The notes under the pieces: model-generated
Database searches by the model: none
Told to the model about the DNA's origin: nothing
Seen by the model: only the letters and a program-made list of their open reading frames with translations
Program-made: the position numbers and the translations under genes
Shown: positions 7,679 to 14,062 of the stretch, in pieces
Layout of the letters: every line of letters starts with the position of its first letter
Numbering within the stretch: position 1 is the stretch's first letter
NCBI GenBank assembly: GCA_009731375.1
Contig: BJOX01000311.1
Location: 147,907 to 172,637, forward strand
DNA length: 24,731 nt
Source of the DNA: Paulinella micropora
Taxonomy: Eukaryota > Cercozoa > Imbricatea > Euglyphida
Direction: 5' to 3'

Positions 7679-8185
7679 ATGACTGAAAGCCTGATCACGA
7701 AAGAACAAAGAACGAAAGAAGATTGGTTAGAAATCTTTGAAGCAAACAAAGAGAGTAAAACCAATCTCAAAAAAAGCAAAATAGTTTGTGAAGAAAGAAT
7801 AAATAAGATTGACAGAGAAATTGATTTATTGAATGAAAAAAAACAACCATTCATAATCAAACTAAATGCTATTAATCACGTAATTCGCAAACTTGATAAG
7901 GAAAGTGAAAAGGTTGAAAATGACAGAATGTTTAAACAAAAAAGACGAATGACTTTATTCAAGAAAGAAAAAGAAATAAGACTTTTTTATGCTTGGAGAA
8001 GAGAAAATCGTTCTGAGTTTAAAATAGAAATACAAGACCGTATTTTTGATGGAATAGATAAAGAAGGATTGTCTTTCAACCGTTCTCTAATGAAATACAT
8101 CAGAGATAAGAACGATAATGACGAAGATATGAATGTTGAAAATAGAAATGATATGTTCCAAGTGAGGAACAACTATGCTATATAA
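7679..8185 (+). CDS. Coiled-coil protein, function unknown
   Basis: The product has 168 residues. About 15-110 are almost entirely charged helix with heptad-like leucines and isoleucines (ERINKIDREIDLLNEKKQPF and KLDKESEKVEND), consistent with a long antiparallel or dimeric coiled coil. A basic segment (RMFKQKRRMTLFKKEKEIRL) follows, and the C-terminal part FYAWRRENRSEFKIEIQDRI leads to an Asn/Asp-rich tail. No membrane segment and no known motif are seen. Codon and base use match the other genes of this AT-rich block. It stops with TAA at 8183-8185, followed by two small hairpins. A structural or scaffold role in the viral element is possible but unproven. Confidence 0.6.
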   Translation: MTESLITKEQRTKEDWLEIFEANKESKTNLKKSKIVCEERINKIDREIDLLNEKKQPFIIKLNAINHVIRKLDKESEKVENDRMFKQKRRMTLFKKEKEIRLFYAWRRENRSEFKIEIQDRIFDGIDKEGLSFNRSLMKYIRDKNDNDEDMNVENRNDMFQVRNNYAI

Positions 8186-8187
8186 AA

Positions 8188-8225
8188 AGTGGTCTATCCA
8201 CTAAACTCCTTTGGCACATAGGAGT
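8188..8225 (+). terminator. Two adjacent small hairpins after the coiled-coil gene
   Basis: Stem 1 is agtgg/ccact (8188-8192 with 8198-8202). Stem 2 is actcct/aggagt (8205-8210 with 8220-8225). They begin three bases after the stop codon. A transcript 3'-end role is possible; some large DNA viruses of protists form mRNA ends at hairpins, but these stems are short. Confidence 0.3.
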
Positions 8226-8396
8226 ATAAACTAGTGTGTATTACTTTATTAAAAAAAAAACCAAAACCCCTTGCTTGCGAAGAAATTTTTTCTCATATCA
8301 TACTTGTTTGTGATAAAGGTGGAGGGTGGTGGCAACGACGGCTAAGGTAATTTCCTTCTTCCTTCTTGCTTCCTTTTTGATTTATCTCCTTCGTCG
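8226..8396. other. Non-coding junction between viral block and retroelement 1
   Basis: There is no reading frame of note. It contains TTTATT followed by a run of ten A (about 8251-8260) and a purine/pyrimidine-rich stretch running into the retroelement fragment. No repeat or target-site duplication marking a boundary could be identified. Confidence 0.5.
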
Positions 8397-10211
8397 TTAG
8401 CTGTCTACTTGATTTCTCTTTAATTTCTTATGGTGGTGATTTTTGGTCTGAAAGACCCTTTTCGGGCTGGTATTTTTCTTGAAAATACCTGCGCGAAAAG
8501 GGTAATCATCTTCTTCCGGCTCATCATCATGACCGAGTCCGACAAGCGTATCAATAAGGTTCGCGTATTGTATCGGAGCCTTACGGGTGTAGAAACCATC
8601 AAAGCATGTGAAAGCTTGAGGTATCAATTTCAACTTGTCCTGGGCTCTGAGCTTTTGCTTGTATGCACTGCTCTGCTCCCGAGACCCGAGTCGACAAGCC
8701 ACCACTAACTGTTGCTTGCGAGAAGGAACAGGTATAGGATGATCAATAAGCCGGTCCCTTATCTCCTGTGCCCAGATCGCCTTCTCATTGTATGGCAGAA
8801 TGACAGTATACGGCTTGTTACTCTCAAATAGAGTCCGTAGACACTTTTTCACTTCAGTTAATGAGCGCGGCCAGGTAGGCACATCGCCCCAAAAGTTCGT
8901 GATAAAAGTTTTAATGTCATCCGCTGGAGTATCGGGGATACGCCCCTTCCTCCTTGGCACAAACGCCTCTCTCTTCTCATCTGACACCTTCGCATGGTAA
9001 CAGTAGCCATTAGTAATATGGACATCTGCCCCGCCACCTTCTGCGAATCTGGCCAACGACGGGCACTGTTTCGCAACACATATTATCTCCTCATTACGCG
9101 CTACGACTAAGTCATCAATAGACTTTCTGTCCCATGCGGGAATCGTAACCGTATACGCCTGCATCTCCGTCTCCCAATTGTCGGTCCAGGTCAGTTCCTC
9201 CGGCACTGTGACATAGGGGTGTACATAGGCTTCAGTTGCCTCATGTACGAAGGCCAACTTTTTCCTCTCCGTTGCTAGACTCAGCTCAAAAGCCTCGTAT
9301 GAGTCAGTAGCAGTCATCGGATTAATATCCTCCTCCTCTCCATTCTTCACTCCATAAATCACCCGCCGTGCGGCGCAATCGATCACAGCCCCCATCGTAG
9401 CCAATTGGTCATACGACAGCAGGATTGAACCGTGGTAATCGGGGACAACATAGAGGTCCGCACGATATACTCGACCGGATTTCAATTTGAAAATTAATGT
9501 GACGATGCCCGTAATTTCCGTACGGCTGCCTACCCCTTTTAGGGTCCCCTTTGTTTTTCTAATGTTTTTGTCCACCCATGTCCGGTGACTATTCAAAAAC
9601 TTCTGGCCGACAATATTAATATTCGCCATCGTATCATTACCAACTTTTAATGTGGTTTGTAAAGTTTCACAAAAGAGGTCAGTGTAGCATAGCGCGTCTG
9701 GTCTATGTAAACTAGCCGCTAGCACATGAATTTTTCGTTCTAGGGTTTTGAGTCTAAGCTCAAGTTCCTTGTCCTCTTCTCGTTCTCCCCCCTTTTCCGC
9801 CAACTTAACTTCTTGAGTCTCCGGGGCTTCCGGTATCTCGAGTGTCTTTTGGACAGAGTCTGGTACACCGAGTGTACTCGTGTCTATAGCAGAGACTATT
9901 GAGTCCTTTGGCGGGGGTACGGTCCGCTGCTTCTTCGTAGGAGGAGACCTAGCCTTTGGTTTCGGCTTCCTCTCCTCCATCGCCTTCTTCGCCTTCCTAT
10001 TCGCATCATTTATCATATTAGCTCTCGAAGGATGAACTAGCAAGTGCTTACCTTGAGGCTTGTGAGGCTGTGTGCCTTCACCTTCACGTCTGGGAGGAAC
10101 GGAACCGTTCGTATCCTGTTCATCAACAGTAGGCATAACTGTGACTGTCGGATTAAAAAGAACAGTTTTTATCTCCTTCTCTCTCTTCTTTTCCTCTCTC
10201 TTCTCCTCCCG
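8397..10211 (-). CDS. Truncated retroelement pol: protease-like domain plus conserved linker domain
   Basis: The frame is open from just after the gag UGA (10212-10214) to TAA at 8397-8399. The first ATG is at 10136, but homology to the second copy (KTVxFNxxVTV) begins upstream of it. The N-terminus is basic and Pro-rich, then a coiled coil (ELELRLKTLERKIHVLAASL). The protease-like domain follows, with NDTMANINIV (D at codon 168 from that ATG), SRTEITG, and SILLSYDQLATMGAVID in place of the usual hLGxDfL strand. Next is a linker domain of about 270 residues (GYCYHAKV, RRKGRIPDTP, PYTVILPYNEKAIWAQEIRD, SRKQQLVVACRLG, QAFTCFDGFYTRKAP), shared with the other copy. The last 40 residues (PFRAGIFKKN on) are not homologous and come from the truncation junction. 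The ORF is intact for over 600 codons. Confidence 0.78.
   Translation of the reverse strand, partial: REEKREEKKREKEIKTVLFNPTVTVMPTVDEQDTNGSVPPRREGEGTQPHKPQGKHLLVHPSRANMINDANRKAKKAMEERKPKPKARSPPTKKQRTVPPPKDSIVSAIDTSTLGVPDSVQKTLEIPEAPETQEVKLAEKGGEREEDKELELRLKTLERKIHVLAASLHRPDALCYTDLFCETLQTTLKVGNDTMANINIVGQKFLNSHRTWVDKNIRKTKGTLKGVGSRTEITGIVTLIFKLKSGRVYRADLYVVPDYHGSILLSYDQLATMGAVIDCAARRVIYGVKNGEEEDINPMTATDSYEAFELSLATERKKLAFVHEATEAYVHPYVTVPEELTWTDNWETEMQAYTVTIPAWDRKSIDDLVVARNEEIICVAKQCPSLARFAEGGGADVHITNGYCYHAKVSDEKREAFVPRRKGRIPDTPADDIKTFITNFWGDVPTWPRSLTEVKKCLRTLFESNKPYTVILPYNEKAIWAQEIRDRLIDHPIPVPSRKQQLVVACRLGSREQSSAYKQKLRAQDKLKLIPQAFTCFDGFYTRKAPIQYANLIDTLVGLGHDDEPEEDDYPFRAGIFKKNTSPKRVFQTKNHHHKKLKRNQVDS
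8455..8503. repeat. 49-base inverted repeat at the truncation edge of retroelement 1
   Basis: The arms acccttttcg/cgaaaagggt pair perfectly on the outside. ggtatttt/aaaatacc pair inside, separated by a partly paired four-base internal loop, with a very short apical loop. It lies just beyond the point (about 8516) where homology with the intact copy ends, so it belongs to the junction sequence and not to normal pol. Confidence 0.8.
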
Positions 10212-10214
10212 TCA
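10212..10214 (-). promoter_or_regulatory. Gag-pol UGA stop, probable read-through site (UGA CGG context)
   Basis: On the minus strand the junction reads gac tga cgg gag gag. No other stop occurs in this frame between gag and the pol ORF. UGA followed by CGG is one of the known leaky contexts in plant and animal RNA viruses. The 14 codons after it are almost purely purine. Homology to the other copy starts before any ATG, which supports read-through over reinitiation. Confidence 0.6.
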
Positions 10215-12038
10215 GTCTACGACGACAACACGCTCACCTGAGCCGGTGTCTTCGTCTTGACGTCCCCCCTCCGTAGCGGTATAAGCTTGCTGGGGGTAGT
10301 TGGAGCTGGAACTGGTGCTATAATTCCAGTATCCGTGTCCTCTGGGAGGGCGCGCTGGGGTCCGTCCTCCCCTTCCACGAAAGCCTCGTCCTCGTGGTGC
10401 CGCCCCTCTTGGTGTCCCTCGGGACCCTCGTGACGATCCTCTCGTCTCTCCTCCTCCTCTAGTCGGCGCCTTTGATCGGCCCGATGTCTCTCTCTTCTCC
10501 CTTCTCTTCATTCTGTCAAGGAAGTAAATGATGGCCTCCCGGAACTCCGCATCCGAGACCATATTCGCATTCCACCTCCCCTCCTCCAACTCCTTCTTGT
10601 ACATGGCGTACATGGTCTTTTTCATGCCTTCGAGCTCTCTAAGGAAAAGATTTCGCTGCCTATCATCAAGAGAGTCGTGGCTGAAGAGGCAATTGCCTAC
10701 TCCTTTCTGTGCCTCATGCTTACACGCCATGTATGAAAAATAGCGGTAGCACGGCGTCGGCTCATCTCTCCCCCTCTTGAGACCTGCCGTTCGAGTTGCA
10801 TGTGCTGCTTGAGCACCTCCAACCCCCTGTGTCGCGGCACTGGAGAATGACTCGGTGGCCGTGTCCAATTCGGAACACGCGTCGAGCACCTCCTTGAACA
10901 GGTCGCCCGGCGGAGTAGCCGCTACAGTCCTCTCGTATATATTCGTTTCTAAAAAATCCGCCGTCTTCACCGCCGTGAAGGTCGGACAGGACTGTATGAT
11001 CCTTGCGAGCTTGCTCGGGTGTCGTGTACACAAAGCACTCAGGAAGTACAAAATGATAGACTTCCGGCTATAAAAGAGCCCGTACTTGGCGCTGACCTCA
11101 GTGAGGATCGCTGCCAACCTCGTGCCAATGCCCAGCCCTTCGTTCACCTCTTGAAAAATCTCAAACCCAATCAAAGTACCAGTGCACAGGTGCTGATACC
11201 CATGAGTTTTAAAGTATTGCAAGAGGACGGCAACTGGCACCGTGCATTGCAGGTCTGAGGCTGCTCTCCTAGCCGCCACCTCTACCGCTCTCATCGCCTT
11301 GTACTCCCCAACATCAAACCCTTGTGTGATGATTGATGGGTCCAACAAGGTGTACAACGCCTCATACTCCTGTGTTTCGTCCGTTGGATGCTGCTTCATA
11401 CAAGCATCAATTCTTCTGAGCTTGTCTCGAAGGTTCGCATCCGTGTCCTTCTGACTCGCTGTCTCTGCATACAGCGTCAGAGCAGTGGCATCGGACTTTG
11501 TATATTTTTGGAAGGCCTGTATGATAGCCTGTCTGTCCTTTTTGTCATTACTGTTGACAATAACAGTGGTAGGCGCTGAGCTAGTCGCAGGGGCCGAAGG
11601 GGCTGTGTGGGCTGACGGGGCGGAGCGGCCCGAGGGAGCCATATAAGATCCAGAGGAATATTTCGGTCCCTTTGTTCCCGCCGCCTTGGCTAATGCAATC
11701 TTTGCCTCCATCTCCTTCTTTTCTTTCTCAGCCGCTAGCTCTTTGATATACAGCTCTTGGGCATGATGAAAAAAAGACAGGATCTCAGCTGCCTTCCGAA
11801 GGAACAAGGCCTTCTCCGCCAACTCCTTCTCTCCCGCTTTATTGGTGGGGGGTGGTGCGGCCGTCCCCTCCAAGATCGTATGATCCTTCGTGAAGACCCA
11901 CCTCTTCCATGCGTCATCCTTCACCAAGGCCGCATGCAGCTTCTTCATCCTCGTCACCCCTCCAGCTTCGCCTTCTATTTCCCTCAGGGCCGGGTGAAGG
12001 CCTGCAAAACTGGGTGTGTTGGAGTTTACCCAGGTCCA
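10212..12038 (-). CDS. Retroelement gag, main part, with CCCH zinc finger and RGG tail
   Basis: The frame is open from 12038 to TGA at 10212-10214. A GTG at 11957 and the ATG of MKKLHAALV nearby are internal candidates, and similarity of sense continues upstream. The order is an Ala/Lys/Glu helical region, an Ala/Ser/Pro-rich spacer (SGRSAPSAHTAPSAPATSS), then a helical capsid-like region of about 230 residues (for example QAFQKYTKSDATALTLYAET and GTLIGFEIFQEVNEGLGIG). A CCCH finger follows (C-x8-C-x10-C-x3-H, from CYRYFSYMAC to CLFSH, about 10676-10756). A helix and a long Arg/Gly-rich RNA-binding tail (RGSSRGSRGTPRGAAPRGRG) close the protein, which ends in ERVVVVD before UGA. Role: packaging of element RNA in virus-like particles. 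Pol lies in the same frame beyond the UGA. Confidence 0.75.
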   Translation of the reverse strand, partial: WTWVNSNTPSFAGLHPALREIEGEAGGVTRMKKLHAALVKDDAWKRWVFTKDHTILEGTAAPPPTNKAGEKELAEKALFLRKAAEILSFFHHAQELYIKELAAEKEKKEMEAKIALAKAAGTKGPKYSSGSYMAPSGRSAPSAHTAPSAPATSSAPTTVIVNSNDKKDRQAIIQAFQKYTKSDATALTLYAETASQKDTDANLRDKLRRIDACMKQHPTDETQEYEALYTLLDPSIITQGFDVGEYKAMRAVEVAARRAASDLQCTVPVAVLLQYFKTHGYQHLCTGTLIGFEIFQEVNEGLGIGTRLAAILTEVSAKYGLFYSRKSIILYFLSALCTRHPSKLARIIQSCPTFTAVKTADFLETNIYERTVAATPPGDLFKEVLDACSELDTATESFSSAATQGVGGAQAAHATRTAGLKRGRDEPTPCYRYFSYMACKHEAQKGVGNCLFSHDSLDDRQRNLFLRELEGMKKTMYAMYKKELEEGRWNANMVSDAEFREAIIYFLDRMKRREKRETSGRSKAPTRGGGETRGSSRGSRGTPRGAAPRGRGFRGRGGRTPARPPRGHGYWNYSTSSSSNYPQQAYTATEGGRQDEDTGSGERVVVVD

Positions 12039-12720
12039 CTAACTTGGCCTCCATAAGTTTCAGAGACACATCCATGACATTGATCTGTCCTTTTGGATTC
12101 CTGAACTTAAACTCTTTTTCCACTATCTTTATTGAATCAATGTCCTGATCAGGATCGAGCAACCTAGCCAGTGCTCTTGTGTTTCATGGCAGCACAGTCT
12201 TTCCAGTCTGGTACTCAAAGAGTATAGCACACTCAAACACTGTCCATGAGAGGTCGAGTAGCTCCAGTAAAGACATATTGTCCCCAAATGAGACATGTTG
12301 CACCTGTAGCTGTGCACCGTAGTCTCTGAGGAATTCTGCCAGAGGCAGAGCTTGCCTTGGGAGAGGGTAACAGATGTCCTCCTTCTTCAAGGGTTGTCCC
12401 CATCGCATTTCTTGGGGAATATATAGCTATTTATATGCCTCATCCTTCCCTTTCTTCTCCTCAAACTCCTTCTTACTTAGTTTGCCATATTCGGCCACAA
12501 ACCTCGCTTCCTCTCCTCCCTTCTCCTCCTCCTCGACTTCCTCTGCTCCTCCTGTGTCAAAGGAAGGCACAGCAAAGAATTGATTCTCTGCTCCTCCTGT
12601 GTCAAAGGAAGGTGCAAGATCTCCTCCTTCTGCATGAGGGTCAACGAACTCCTCTTCGTTTCCTGGGGTTCGCTCACTCTCCCCCCCTCCTTCCTGCCAG
12701 TCTTCAGATCTAGTATACAT
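12021..12720 (-). pseudogene. Decayed N-terminal part of retroelement gag
   Basis: From an ATG at 12720 a coherent frame reads MYTRSEDWQEGGGESERTPG, an acidic region with a duplicated 15-residue unit, and KLSKKEFEEKKGKDEAYK. It hits TAG at 12427-12429, continues in the same frame as MRWGQPLKKEDICYPLPRQA through ECAILFEYQTGKTVLP to TGA at 12184-12186, and continues again as NTRALARLLDPDQDIDSIKI to KLMEAKLVDLG near 12030. There a one-base shift moves the sense into the frame of the main gag body. Both stops could be C-to-T changes (CAG to TAG, CGA to TGA). The segment is poor in CpG, unlike the main gag part. It is best read as the damaged 5' end of the same gag, or an older gag piece joined to it. 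Confidence 0.6.
12541..12630. repeat. 45-bp direct duplication inside gag N-terminus
   Basis: ctctgctcctcctgtgtcaa begins at 12541 and again at 12586. It encodes two copies of a 15-residue unit containing PSFDTGGAE on the minus strand. Confidence 0.85.
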
Positions 12721-13481
12721 GGACGCTGAAGGAATACGGATGAGACAGAGTTGTTTCTACCCCGTAATTGCTCTGTTTGTCTATGAGGAACTAATAGAGA
12801 GAAAAAACGAAAAGACAGTATAGAGAGAGAGCGTCTCACCTCTATATCTTATGTGTTTTTTTTTTGTGAGAAAGAAGTAATCTGTACGACTTTCTCTGAA
12901 AATTTGATCTCCTTCTCCACTCCTCTTTTCTTTTTCTCTTTTTGTTGTTGTATCTGTTATGAGGTACGAGGACCTATGTACAGATAATGTCAAAGAGGCT
13001 AGAGAAGCACTCCTTGAGAAGTCGACTTGTCGTCTGACACTTGTTCAGACCTATTGTCGAAAGACAGTCAGAGATTTGCAAAAATACTCTGATGTGTGTG
13101 GTTTGAGAGGTAACAAAGTGCACAGACTTGAAAGGTAGAGTACTACGCTCGTGTCCTTCAAGTTTGTTTGTAACTGTGAGTGTTTGTTTGTACGTCTGTT
13201 GACATACTCTGTATCTGTTCTCAAGAGAGAACAAAAGAACAGCTACGAGGTCTGGTGTCTGGCCTCCTTGTGAGGACACAGATACAGGCTGTGGAGGTGG
13301 TACTGAGACACCTACTCACAAACGCCTAGACGTATAGTTTTGCAAAAAGAGCTGTGTAGGGATGTGCTGGAGTATTTGTTTTTGGAACACCTACTCAGAA
13401 GAGATAGGTCTGTCCAATTTTTCTTTCTGCTGTTCCAAAAACAAGCCAGAAAAGAAATCAGCCTTGTGTTGGTGACTCCAA
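12721..13481. other. Non-coding stretch between retroelement 1 gag and LTR fragment A
   Basis: No convincing coding frame is seen; the open frames here are short and low-complexity. By position it could be the leader and 5' LTR remnant of retroelement 1. No matching second LTR copy or primer-binding site was found. It contains a short direct repeat (acacctactca, about 13308 and 13387) and a 13-bp inverted repeat near the right end. Confidence 0.4.
13376..13444. repeat. 13-bp perfect inverted repeat, 43-base spacer
   Basis: ttgtttttggaac (13376-13388) pairs with gttccaaaaacaa (13432-13444). It ends 37 bases before LTR fragment A. Significance is unknown. Confidence 0.75.
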
Positions 13482-13728
13482 TGTTACAATCCCCGAAGAT
13501 AGCTCAATAAAAAGTCGGTAATACAACCAGACACAAATCCCCAAAAGAGAATGATGTCTCGTTATATTAGCTCAGTGAAGCCGAAAAGAAAACGGCAACA
13601 GACCAAGGTTAAAATGGCATTAGGTCAAATCCGGCCAAACGATATTGAAAATAATGGGAAAAAACTAGGTGCACCTGACACCAGAAAAAGGGTACTTTTT
13701 ACCGGCTATCCGGGGGGTGATGCCTACA
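13482..13728 (+). repeat. LTR fragment A (5' part of an LTR)
   Basis: It begins tgttacaatccccgaagat and is nearly identical (a handful of differences over 247 bases) to the start of LTR copy B at 16704. The match stops abruptly after tgatgcctaca, so the remaining 300 or so bases of the LTR are missing. The short open frame inside it (13551-13748) is shared by the LTR copies and is not treated as a gene. Confidence 0.85.
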
Positions 13729-14062
13729 AAGCTTTGGCAACCCTCTAGTTTCGCAACGAATCATTCGATAACTGCCACCGTTTGGTTAGGTGAGTCACCG
13801 GCGTCGGGGGCATAGAGGCAAGCACATCAGGCTACTCAACTGGTCTGCAACTGGACAAACTTTGAAAGGACAAGACAGTAAGTCCTAATAATGAGTTATA
13901 GTACGCTGAAAGGCACAGACAAAAACATAGGCAGCATGACTGCAAAAGGGTAATATGACGGGAGAACCCCGTTTAAAGCATTTCAACGAGAGACGGTTTT
14001 GGCCCTAGTGGCAAAAGGACTCAAGGGGGCACTAAAGACCCCTCAAGAACACATTAAGTTAG
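13729..14062 (+). other. Degraded retroelement sequence between LTR fragment A and the plus-strand gag
   Basis: No intact gene is present. A short plus-strand frame at 13954-14070 reads KAFQRETVLALVAKGLKGAL and stops at TAA. It looks protein-like and may be an upstream gag remnant in another frame. No tRNA primer-binding site was recognised. Confidence 0.35.

Larger units (their letters stand above)
1..8185. mobile_element. Part of an integrated Polinton-like virus / Maverick-type element
   Basis: This AT-rich, gene-dense, apparently intron-free block has genes on both strands. It contains a retroviral-type integrase of the kind used by Polintons, virophages and PLVs, a giant phage-like fibre gene with a peptidase S74 C-terminus, and several small virus-like proteins. 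Base composition shifts to more GC-rich sequence where retroelement 1 starts (about 8.4-8.5 kb). No capsid, packaging ATPase, maturation protease or DNA polymerase is seen, and no terminal inverted repeat can be paired, so this is one flank of a larger element. Assignment to the PLV/Maverick group is inference from the integrase plus fibre context. An integrated giant-virus fragment is the main alternative. Confidence 0.6.
8397..12720 (-). mobile_element. Retroelement 1: truncated Ty3/Gypsy-like element (gag, protease-like region, linker domain)
   Basis: The layout is gag (12720 to 10212), a UGA, then the start of pol (10211 to 8397), which is homologous along its length to the first 560 or so residues of the intact polyprotein at 18819-24632. 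Homology stops near 8516, just before the position where the reverse transcriptase region would begin. So RT, RNase H and integrase are missing. No LTR can be assigned with confidence on either side. Confidence 0.8.

Noticed and set aside
8251-8275. Run of A followed by ccaaaacccc, resembling a C4A4 ciliate telomere repeat
   Set aside because: Only one partial unit exists and there is no array, so it is not telomeric.
12021-12040. Programmed +1 frameshift or an intron inside gag near 12.03 kb
   Set aside because: Two nonsense codons occur just upstream in the same copy, so a simple indel in a decayed segment is the easier explanation. No conserved slippery site or splice signals were convincing.
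13551-13748. Plus-strand ORF of 65 codons beginning MMSRYISSVKPKRKRQ, repeated at 16743-16943
   Set aside because: It lies inside the LTR repeat, and copy C breaks it with changes that do not preserve the protein. Better explained as a fortuitous frame in a repeat.
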